Notes under the pieces: generated by a model
Seen by the model: only the letters and a program-made list of their open reading frames with translations
Databases searched by the model: none
What the model was told of the DNA's origin: nothing
Translations under genes and position numbers: made by a program
Shown here: positions 1 through 4,451 of the stretch, piece by piece
Position numbering within the stretch: the first letter of the stretch is position 1
Layout of the letters: each line of letters opens with the position of its first letter
Assembly (NCBI GenBank): GCA_030691985.1
Contig: JAUYDB010000007.1
Coordinates: 1-5,070 of the forward strand
Origin: Candidatus Omnitrophota bacterium
GTDB taxonomy: Bacteria; Omnitrophota; Gorgyraeia; 2-01-FULL-45-10
Reading direction: 5' to 3'
Length of the DNA stretch: 5,070 bases

Positions 1-4
1 AAAT

Positions 5-283
5 TGGCTCCCCCGAGAGGACTCGAACCTCTGACACTCTGGTTACGATCTGACTCCGATTACTCGGAGAGTCGGACTATACCATTACCATAGCCTGTAG
101 CGGCTTTAGGTAGCGAGTCTCTAGTCTCTGCACCTTCCCCGAAATATTCGAGGCTTGGCTCAGGATTGACCCGGATTATTTACCGGGCTTTCCCTGAATT
201 TACCCGCTTTTTCATCCCGCGGTTTCCCGCGGGAGCTGCTAACCTGTAACAGCCAGATGCTCTACCGACTGAGCTACAGGGGA
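5..283 (-). tRNA. tRNA-Asn(GUU), interrupted by a group I intron
   Basis: This is the asparagine tRNA gene in two exons: a 5' exon at 283-249 (35 nt) and a 3' exon at 45-5 (41 nt). Joined, they give a normal 76-nt cloverleaf with an encoded CCA end (7-5). The acceptor stem pairs TCCCCTG (283-277) with CGGGGGA (15-9). The D stem is GCTC/GAGC. The anticodon stem is TCTGG (257-253) with CCAGA (42-38). The loop CTGTTAA holds anticodon GTT (250, 249, then 45). The T arm is AGAGG-TTCGAGT-CCTCT (32-16), and the discriminator is G8. The spliced sequence closely resembles known bacterial tRNA-Asn. Because the anticodon itself is split between positions 35 and 36, the tRNA cannot decode unless the intron is removed. 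No other tRNA lies in the window. Confidence 0.95.
46..248 (-). ncRNA. Group I intron (IC3-like) in tRNA-Asn
   Basis: This 203-nt self-splicing intron has no open reading frame. The hand fold on the minus strand is as follows. P1 pairs exon GCTGT (253-249) with guide GCAGC (239-235), placing a U.G wobble at the 5' splice site. P2 is 233-227/222-216 with a GAAA loop. P3 is 208-202/118-112. P4 is 197-193/164-160. P5 is 188-183/174-169. P6 is 159-157/134-132, with P6a at 153-147/143-137. P7 is 126-122/79-75. P8 is 111-109/89-87, extended by 105-102/95-92. P9 is 73-70 and 67-64 paired with 59-52, with a GTAA loop. P10 pairs GGTTA (244-240) with 3' exon TAACC (45-41). The intron ends in G46. Core strings such as AATCCTGAGCCAAGCC and AAGGTGCAGAGACT match, from memory, the cyanobacterial tRNA-Leu intron, hence the IC3 assignment. 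Splicing is inferred, not shown. Confidence 0.93.
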
Positions 284-315
284 GTGACAATATTCAAAGA
301 GCTAAATTCACAGAA

Positions 316-344
316 ATTGTATCATACCGTTACATATTATGCAA
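316..344 (-). promoter_or_regulatory. Probable sigma-70 promoter of tRNA-Asn
   Basis: On the minus strand, TTGCAT (344-339) is followed after 17 nt by TACAAT (321-316). This is a good -10 box and a partial -35 box at ideal spacing. Transcription would start near 309, giving a leader of about 26 nt before the tRNA 5' end at 283. This was seen by eye only. Confidence 0.55.
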
Positions 345-352
345 GCATGGCG

Positions 353-377
353 CTTTTATTTTCTTTTATTTTTTTTC
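353..377. promoter_or_regulatory. A/T tract between divergent promoters (UP-element-like)
   Basis: This is a run of 25 bases that are almost all T on the plus strand, hence A-rich on the minus strand. It lies directly upstream of the -35 box of both the tRNA promoter (minus) and the response-regulator promoter (plus). A/T-rich sequence in this position is how UP elements bind the RNA polymerase alpha subunit. The role is inferred from position and composition alone. Confidence 0.4.
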
Positions 378-406
378 TTGCCTCATTACTACTTAAGGTA
401 TATACT
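378..406 (+). promoter_or_regulatory. Probable sigma-70 promoter of the response-regulator gene
   Basis: TTGCCT (378-383) and TATACT (401-406) are separated by exactly 17 nt. The expected transcription start is near 413, leaving a 5' UTR of about 78 nt before the GTG start at 491. It is the best match in the region between the divergent genes. Confidence 0.55.
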
Positions 407-478
407 TTAAAGCAACAAAGGTTCTGACATGGTTTGATTTGCCGCATTTTGCGATATATAGCTCTATGCTGCAAGCGC

Positions 479-486
479 GGAGGTGG
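479..486 (+). promoter_or_regulatory. Ribosome binding site that fixes the GTG start
   Basis: GGAGGTGG at 479-486 is a strong Shine-Dalgarno sequence. Its GGAGG core ends 7 nt before the GTG at 491. It decides in favour of GTG 491 over the longer reading that would begin at TTG 434. That extension has no comparable site and adds residues that do not belong to the REC fold. Confidence 0.8.
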
Positions 487-490
487 TAAG

Positions 491-886
491 GTGGGCGCGA
501 AGAAAATATTGATAATAGATGATGAAGGGGATTTTTGCGAACTCATCAAGGCAAACCTCGAACTGAGGGGGAGTTTTGAGGTATTTATAGCCATAAACGG
601 GAAAGAAGGCATCGATATCGCCAGGAGAGTCAAGCCAGATATAGTCTTATTGGATATCCGCATGCCGGAGATGAACGGCTTTGAGGTGTTGAAAAGATTA
701 AAAAGAGATAATGCCACAGTAGCCATCCCCGTCATAATGCTGAGCGCGCTGGTAGACGAAGAATCCAAGTTAATGGCAGCGCAGTTATTTAACGAGCTAT
801 ACATAACAAAGCCCGTAAAATTTGAAGACCTGGAAAACAGCATAGGAGAGGTTCTGAAGAGAAGGGATTTGAGTAAACCGCTTTAG
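491..886 (+). CDS. Single-domain response regulator (REC only, CheY-like)
   Basis: This is a 131-residue cytoplasmic receiver domain that accepts a phosphoryl group from a histidine kinase. All active-site positions are present when counted from the GTG start: the acidic pair D10-D11 after beta 1 (ILIIDDE), phospho-acceptor D55 in LLDIRMPEMNG, switch residue S85 in IMLSA, aromatic Y104, and K107 in ITKP. The chain ends about 24 residues after K107, enough for alpha 5 only, so no DNA-binding, GGDEF or other output domain is attached. Such proteins act by binding a partner or by passing phosphate along a relay. No histidine kinase or target lies in the window, so the signal is unknown. It is divergent from the tRNA gene and has its own promoter and a strong ribosome binding site. 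The family call is firm; the cellular role is not. Confidence 0.92.
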   Translation: MGAKKILIIDDEGDFCELIKANLELRGSFEVFIAINGKEGIDIARRVKPDIVLLDIRMPEMNGFEVLKRLKRDNATVAIPVIMLSALVDEESKLMAAQLFNELYITKPVKFEDLENSIGEVLKRRDLSKPL

Positions 887-906
887 GTATTTTTGTCTTC
901 CGGCCG

Positions 907-925
907 AAAAAACAGGGACAGTCCC
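907..925 (+). repeat. Outer palindrome, left copy (A6-C-A-GGGACAGTCCC)
   Basis: GGGACAGTCCC at 915-925 is preceded by AAAAAACA. Together they form the mirror image of 1146-1164, so the two are the ends of a larger inverted repeat. A short hairpin (GGGAC/GTCCC) is possible on either strand. Confidence 0.8.
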
Positions 926-933
926 AATCAACG

Positions 934-943
934 CAAAAAGAGG
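934..943 (+). repeat. 10-bp direct repeat, left (possible target-site duplication)
   Basis: CAAAAAGAGG occurs here and again, identical and in the same orientation, at 1129-1138. The two copies sit immediately outside the imperfect inverted ends of the 944-1128 element, as a target-site duplication would. A-richness makes chance somewhat more likely than for a mixed 10-mer. Confidence 0.5.
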
Positions 944-963
944 TAACAGTTCAGTTCTATAAG

Positions 964-1022
964 AAAATGGGGTCTGACCCAGCGCGTCTGTTGCTAATTG
1001 AATGGGTCTGACCCCATTTTTT
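964..1022 (+). repeat. REP doublet, copy A
   Basis: GGGGTCTGACCC (969-980), a 23-nt spacer beginning AGCGCGTCTG, then GGGTCTGACCCC (1004-1015). An A run lies before it and a T run after. The ends are complementary, so the unit is itself a palindrome made of two smaller palindromes. Copy B carries the same arrangement on the other strand. Confidence 0.8.
1002..1022 (+). terminator. Possible intrinsic terminator made by copy A's right half
   Basis: ATGGG (1002-1006) pairs with CCCAT (1013-1017), followed by a run of T to 1022. This is the first hairpin plus T run downstream of the response-regulator stop at 886, so it could end that transcript. The stem is only about five base pairs, and similar signals recur in the repeats that follow, so it may be a by-product of the repeat. 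Confidence 0.3.
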
Positions 1023-1042
1023 GGCATAGCAAGCTATCTATA

Positions 1043-1098
1043 AAAAGGGGTCAGACCCATTCACCGCATAATAGACGCGTTGGGTCAGACCCCTTTTT
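1043..1098 (-). repeat. REP doublet, copy B (inverted relative to copy A)
   Basis: Read on the minus strand, this is GGGGTCTGACCC, a 23-nt spacer beginning AACGCGTCTA, then GGGTCTGACCCC. Palindrome arms and spacer length are identical to copy A. The spacers agree well at both ends (GCGTCT near one end, TGAAT at the other) and differ in the middle. A runs and T runs flank it as in copy A. Confidence 0.8.
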
Positions 1099-1128
1099 AT
1101 CACCGTCTCTTAAAACTCTGATCTATTA

Positions 1129-1138
1129 CAAAAAGAGG
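1129..1138 (+). repeat. 10-bp direct repeat, right (possible target-site duplication)
   Basis: This is the second exact copy of CAAAAAGAGG, directly after the right end of the 944-1128 element. Deleting the element plus one copy leaves a 25-nt spacer between the two outer GGGACAGTCCC palindromes, close to the 23-nt spacers inside the inner doublets. Confidence 0.5.
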
Positions 1139-1145
1139 CGCTTTT

Positions 1146-1164
1146 GGGACAGTCCCTGTTTTTT
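1146..1164 (-). repeat. Outer palindrome, right copy
   Basis: GGGACAGTCCC (1146-1156) followed by TGTTTTTT is the inverted partner of 907-925. On the plus strand the hairpin plus T run also resembles a short intrinsic terminator. Confidence 0.8.
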
Positions 1165-1169
1165 CCTTT

Positions 1170-1187
1170 TGGTCAGTCCCTATTTTT
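1170..1187 (-). repeat. Degenerate third copy of the outer palindrome
   Basis: GGTCAGTCCCTATTTTT repeats the CAGTCCCT-plus-T-run half of the neighbouring copy at 1146-1164 but has lost the symmetric left half, so it can no longer form the full hairpin. It is probably a decayed copy. Confidence 0.45.
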
Positions 1188-1243
1188 CTACTTTGCTAAA
1201 AGATATTGATTAGGCTGGAATAAGGACATATAATAGGTTTGTT

Positions 1244-1927
1244 ATGCCGGACAAAAACGATTTAGGAATAGACTGGGGGCAGGTCAAAGGGTTGCTTTTG
1301 AAATCGGAAAAGATCCCGTCAAAATCTAAAAACAGGATCATGACATGCGTCAAGGCATGCCTCAAAGAGGCGGTTTCGCTTGCCGATCCTAAACATATCG
1401 CGCTTGAAAAGAGTATCCTGAATAACAAATCGGGGTCGATAGAATTGGAAGGGGCTGTTACATTATCAAGCGGCTACCTCTATTCCAACCTGAAAGGCGC
1501 AACGCATGTTAATATATTACTCGTCACGCTGGGAAAGGATCTTGAAGACGCGGCAAGTAAGTGGATGAAAGACGGCGACGAACTGCGCGGTTATCTCCTG
1601 GACAGGATCGGATCTCTTGCGGTAGAGGCGCTCGCCGAAAAAATAGAAGGCCGTCTTCGTGAAAAATACGGCCATGATAATCGCAGCGTATCGATGCGTT
1701 TCAGTCCGGGATATTGCGACTGGCCTATCGAAGAACAGTTTGAGCTCGCGAAAGCCGCCGATTTTTCCTCAATAGGCGTAACGCTTACAAAAGACTGCGT
1801 TATGGTCCCCCGGAAATCCATTTCGGCTGTGGTAGGCATAGGCCCAAAAGGCCTATTTTTAAAAAAACGGCCGCAGTGCGCTATCTGTGATATGTCGGAT
1901 TGTGCTTACAGGAGAGGCCCTGTTTAG
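1244..1927 (+). CDS. Stand-alone MetH-type (B12-dependent methionine synthase) activation protein
   Basis: This 227-residue protein resembles the C-terminal activation domain of cobalamin-dependent methionine synthase. That domain binds S-adenosylmethionine and remethylates the cofactor after it oxidises to cob(II)alamin, using electrons from flavodoxin or ferredoxin. The diagnostic stretch is RFSPGY at 152-157, equivalent to the RPAPGY of E. coli MetH with the same Arg-to-Tyr spacing. It is followed by IGVTLTKDCVMVPRKS (177-192) and VVGIG (196-200). Separate activation proteins of similar size are known where MetH lacks this domain; Thermotoga TM0269 is the case I recall. A C-terminal cysteine group (C212, C215, C220) could bind metal or a cluster. 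There is no signal peptide or membrane segment. The ATG follows a weak AGG six bases upstream, with an in-frame stop at 1211. MetH itself is not in the window, and another corrinoid protein could be the target. Confidence 0.85.
   Translation: MPDKNDLGIDWGQVKGLLLKSEKIPSKSKNRIMTCVKACLKEAVSLADPKHIALEKSILNNKSGSIELEGAVTLSSGYLYSNLKGATHVNILLVTLGKDLEDAASKWMKDGDELRGYLLDRIGSLAVEALAEKIEGRLREKYGHDNRSVSMRFSPGYCDWPIEEQFELAKAADFSSIGVTLTKDCVMVPRKSISAVVGIGPKGLFLKKRPQCAICDMSDCAYRRGPV
1838..1860 (+). terminator. Terminator-like hairpin inside the activation-protein gene
   Basis: ATAGGCC (1838-1844) and GGCCTAT (1850-1856) form a perfect 7-bp stem around a 5-nt loop, followed by five T. It lies about 65 nt before the stop codon, within codons for GIGPKGLF. 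It may reduce read-through into the convergent por operon, or it may simply reflect the codons used for this conserved peptide. Confidence 0.25.
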
Positions 1928-2877
1928 GCGGGTTTGGCTGAACTTCCCTGCGGCTGATTGGCGGCCTCTTTCTTAAGCAGCTCTTCCCAGTTTTTATCAG
2001 TTTCTGCCTGTATCTCGTCTAAGAGCGGTTTGTTCTCCGGCTTCATCAGGTGCCTGAACCTCCCCTGAAGTTTTATCAGTTCCACCACAGCCTTTTTCTC
2101 TTTCGGCTTGTACGTAATCCGATAGCTGCCATCAACAACCTCATAAAGCGGCCAGACACAGGTATCCGCGGCAATACGGCCCACCTCGCAGGTGAGTTCC
2201 GGATCATACGACCAGCCGAGTCTGCACGGCTGCAAGACGTTTATGAATTTTGGCCCTTCTATCAAAAGCGCCTTCTCGACCTTTGATGTCAGGTCGCGCC
2301 AGTTGCCCGCGATGGACTGGGCAGCGTAAGGTATCCTGTGGGCAATCATTATCTCCGTAAGGGGTTTGCGGAGCCGCCCTTTCCCCTTCTTCACTTTGCC
2401 TACAGGCTCCGTCGTCGTGTCCGCGCCTCTCGGAGTGGCGCCTGAACGCTGACAGCCAGTGTTCATATAAGCTTCGTTGTTATAGCAGACGTATAGAATG
2501 TTATGGCCGCGTTCCGCCGCGCCTGATAACGACTGCAGGCCTATATCGTATGTGCCGCCATCGCCGCCGAACGCTATGAAGTTAACCTTCTTATCGTACT
2601 TTCCCTGCCGCACCCATGACTTGTACAAGGCCTCGACACCGCTTATGGTGGCGGCGGCGTTCTCGAAAGCGCTGTGCACGAACGGGACGTTCCATGCGGT
2701 ATAAGGGAATATCGTGGAAACGACTTCGAGGCAGCCCGTCGCGTTCGCGACGACGGTATTTGGCCCCGCGGCCATCAGGACTTGACGCGCTATCATGGTC
2801 GCGCCGCATCCGGCGCACGCCCTGTGGCCTCCGGTGAATAAAGGCTGTTGTTTCGCGAGGTCTTTAAGATTTGCCAT
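1924..2877 (-). CDS. porB: Pyruvate:ferredoxin oxidoreductase, beta subunit
   Basis: This 317-residue subunit holds the pyrophosphate half of thiamine diphosphate and the [4Fe-4S] cluster nearest the active site. Visible are the cluster cysteines C21 and C24 (HRACAGCGA), C49 (ATGCLEV) and C218 (LQPCRLGW). The TPP/Mg motif runs from GGDGG (104-108) to NNEAYMNTGCQ (133-143). Length fits four-subunit PorB. It is the last gene of the operon, 24 nt after porA, and that gap shows no clear Shine-Dalgarno sequence, so translation may depend on coupling. The C-terminus ends in a loose Gln/Ser/Ala/Pro-rich tail. Its stop codon overlaps by 4 bp with the stop of the convergent activation-protein gene. 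Pyruvate as substrate is judged from the partner subunit; 2-oxoisovalerate is a less likely alternative. Confidence 0.95.
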   Translation of the reverse strand: MANLKDLAKQQPLFTGGHRACAGCGATMIARQVLMAAGPNTVVANATGCLEVVSTIFPYTAWNVPFVHSAFENAAATISGVEALYKSWVRQGKYDKKVNFIAFGGDGGTYDIGLQSLSGAAERGHNILYVCYNNEAYMNTGCQRSGATPRGADTTTEPVGKVKKGKGRLRKPLTEIMIAHRIPYAAQSIAGNWRDLTSKVEKALLIEGPKFINVLQPCRLGWSYDPELTCEVGRIAADTCVWPLYEVVDGSYRITYKPKEKKAVVELIKLQGRFRHLMKPENKPLLDEIQAETDKNWEELLKKEAANQPQGSSAKPA

Positions 2878-2901
2878 GTTGCGCCAATATAAATGGAAAC
2901 T

Positions 2902-4089
2902 TCATTCTCTTACGCCCAGATAATTTACTTTATCGATCGATTTGCCTTTTATGGAACCGGACAGATCGTTGAATACGGCCCTTATATCGTCAAGCCTTAT
3001 CTCGCGGCCGCCGAGTCCATATATGTAATTCAATAATATTTTATCAGATGAATCCGAAGCATCAAATAAAGCCGCTTTTACCTCGAGGCAAAGAGGCCCC
3101 TCATGGCCATTCATAGCATCGGACCTGTCCATGACGGCAATGGCCTTCACGCCTTTCAGCGCCCCCGCCATCTCCTCTTTCGGAAAAGGCCTGAATAGGC
3201 GCGGCTTTAGAAGGCCTGCCCTGATACCGTTTTCCCTCAACTCATCTATAACAACCTTTGTCGTGCCGGCCGTCGAACCCATAGCCACAATAGCCAATTC
3301 GGCATCGGCCATTCTGTACTCCTCAAACAGATTATACGCCCTGCCGGCAAGGACGGCGAACTGCCCGGCAACGCCGGTTATGATATCCTTTGACTTCCTC
3401 ATGGCCTCTACCTGCTGCCGCTTATGTTCAAAGTAGTAGTCCTGCAGGTCTATCGCGCCGACCGTGATGGGTTTGTCAAAATTAAGCAGATAGTATTCCG
3501 GTTTATAGGAACCGATGAATTTCTGGACAGCATCGTCATCAAGCATCTCTATGCGTTCCATGCCGTGGCTTATGATAAAACCGTCGGTGGTGACCACGAC
3601 AGGAAGCCTTGCCGCCTCGGCTATCCTGACAGCCTGTATCATGTTATCGTAGGCCTCTTGAGAGTTTTCTGAGAATAGCTGGATCCATCCCGAATCTCTG
3701 ACCATCATCGTATCAGAATGGTCACAGTGTATGTTTATAGGGCTTGAGAGGGCGCGGTTCACGTCTGCCATGACTATCGGAAGCCTTAGGCCCGCCGCTA
3801 TATAAAGCATCTCCGCCATGAGCGCGAGCCCCTGGCTTGAGGTGGCGGTCATCGTCCTCCCGCCCGCAGCGCTTGAACCTATGCATGCGGACATCGCGGA
3901 ATGCTCGCTCTCGACAGGAACAAATTCAGTGTCGACAACGCCGTCCGCGACGTAACCGGCGAATATCTGGACGATTTCGGTCGCGGGCGTTATCGGATAC
4001 GCGGCAACCACGTCAGGATTGATCTGACGCATCGCCTCAGCCATCGCTTCATTGCCTGTTCTTGCGACTATATTGCTCGATTTAGCCAT
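2902..4089 (-). CDS. porA: Pyruvate:ferredoxin oxidoreductase, alpha subunit
   Basis: This 395-residue subunit binds the pyrimidine half of thiamine diphosphate and shapes the substrate pocket. The enzyme splits pyruvate plus CoA into acetyl-CoA and CO2 and reduces ferredoxin in the cytoplasm. It has YPITP (31-35, with T34), VESEHSAM (59-66, with E60 as the Glu that activates TPP) and NRALSSP (111-117, with R112). T34 and R112 correspond to the Thr and Arg that hold pyruvate in Desulfovibrio PFOR, which favours pyruvate over 2-oxoglutarate. A C-terminal transketolase-like domain II follows from about residue 250 (IVAMGSTAGT, KPRLFRPFP). Start ATG 4089 gives the usual N-terminus. The 35-nt gap after porD has no good ribosome binding site. 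Confidence 0.95.
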   Translation of the reverse strand: MAKSSNIVARTGNEAMAEAMRQINPDVVAAYPITPATEIVQIFAGYVADGVVDTEFVPVESEHSAMSACIGSSAAGGRTMTATSSQGLALMAEMLYIAAGLRLPIVMADVNRALSSPINIHCDHSDTMMVRDSGWIQLFSENSQEAYDNMIQAVRIAEAARLPVVVTTDGFIISHGMERIEMLDDDAVQKFIGSYKPEYYLLNFDKPITVGAIDLQDYYFEHKRQQVEAMRKSKDIITGVAGQFAVLAGRAYNLFEEYRMADAELAIVAMGSTAGTTKVVIDELRENGIRAGLLKPRLFRPFPKEEMAGALKGVKAIAVMDRSDAMNGHEGPLCLEVKAALFDASDSSDKILLNYIYGLGGREIRLDDIRAVFNDLSGSIKGKSIDKVNYLGVRE

Positions 4090-4124
4090 TTGGTGACTCG
4101 AACGATAAGTTTAGCGTATAGCGT

Positions 4125-4451
4125 TTATTTACTCTCTTTCGCCTTCGCCTCTTTTTCCGGAACCATCACTATCGCCTTGCCCTTCACCGGACATTCGTGC
4201 GCGCATATACCGCAGCCTTTGCAGTAATCATAATCGAACCCCGCGACTTTGCCGTCTTTGATTATAACGGCGTTATCGGGGCAATAGACCCAGCAGGTCA
4301 GACAGTTTATGCACTTATCCGTCAAGAGGACAGGGCGCTTGCTTCTCCAGTCGCCTGTCTTAAAATTTCTGGCGGTGCCGCCGCCTATTATCAGGCCGCC
4401 TTCCGGCAGTTCCTTCCAACCCGGTTTGGTTTGTTTATTAGAGCTAATCAT
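4125..4451 (-). CDS. porD: Pyruvate:ferredoxin oxidoreductase, delta subunit (2[4Fe-4S] ferredoxin)
   Basis: This 108-residue iron-sulfur subunit carries electrons from the catalytic alpha/beta pair to external ferredoxin. Two complete CxxCxxCxxxCP motifs are seen: C47, C50, C53, C57 and C77, C80, C83, C87, together enough for two [4Fe-4S] clusters. The 40-residue N-terminal part before the first motif, with GGLIIGGGTARNFKTGDWR, is usual for PorD and separates it from ordinary ferredoxins. The C-terminus is a Lys/Glu/Ala tail. The ATG overlaps the porC stop as ATGA, and GAGGT lies a few bases upstream inside porC, so the two genes are translationally coupled. Confidence 0.95.
   Translation of the reverse strand: MISSNKQTKPGWKELPEGGLIIGGGTARNFKTGDWRSKRPVLLTDKCINCLTCWVYCPDNAVIIKDGKVAGFDYDYCKGCGICAHECPVKGKAIVMVPEKEAKAKESK

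Larger units (their letters stand above)
944..1128. mobile_element. 185-bp MITE/REPIN-like hairpin element
   Basis: This is a non-coding element. Its outermost 21 bases (944-964 and the complement of 1128-1108) match at 15 of 21 positions, both starting TAA and sharing CAG and TAAGA blocks. Each arm then carries a GGGGTCTGACCC-N23-GGGTCTGACCCC doublet, in opposite orientation (969-1015 and 1093-1047). The whole element can therefore fold into one long, imperfect stem with a loop near 1023-1042. It is bracketed by the direct repeat CAAAAAGAGG. No transposase is present, so it would have to be mobilised in trans, for instance by a RAYT (REP-associated tyrosine transposase) if it is REPIN-like, or by a DDE transposase if the 10-bp duplication is real. 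The class assignment is inference; the repeat structure is visible directly. Confidence 0.55.
887..1243. other. Non-coding interval filled by nested palindromic repeats
   Basis: This interval of 357 bases between the response regulator and the activation-domain gene contains no convincing gene. The short open frames across it run through palindromes and lack ribosome binding sites and recognisable domains. From left to right it holds a GGGACAGTCCC palindrome, an inserted 185-bp hairpin element between 10-bp direct repeats, a second GGGACAGTCCC palindrome in inverted orientation, and a degenerate third copy. About 55 nt of plain leader follow, before the ATG at 1244. Confidence 0.8.

Noticed and set aside
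46..248. Homing endonuclease gene within the intron
   Set aside because: At 203 nt, nearly all in core helices, there is no room or frame for one.
5..283. Two partial tRNAs or a tRNA pseudogene
   Set aside because: The halves join into one perfect tRNA-Asn at the exact group I splice sites, with P1 and P10 pairing.
434..490. Longer response-regulator start at TTG 434
   Set aside because: The extra residues do not belong to the REC fold, and the strong ribosome binding site at 479-486 points to GTG 491.
337..843. Long open frame on the minus strand across the response regulator
   Set aside because: It is antisense to a clear REC domain with intact active-site residues, has a low-complexity composition, and crosses the divergent promoter region.
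907..1187. CRISPR array
   Set aside because: The repeats are short palindromes in inverted pairs with related spacers, not direct repeats with unique spacers.
3131..3436. Plus-strand open frame inside porA
   Set aside because: It is a shadow of the porA coding strand, with no ribosome binding site or recognisable domain.
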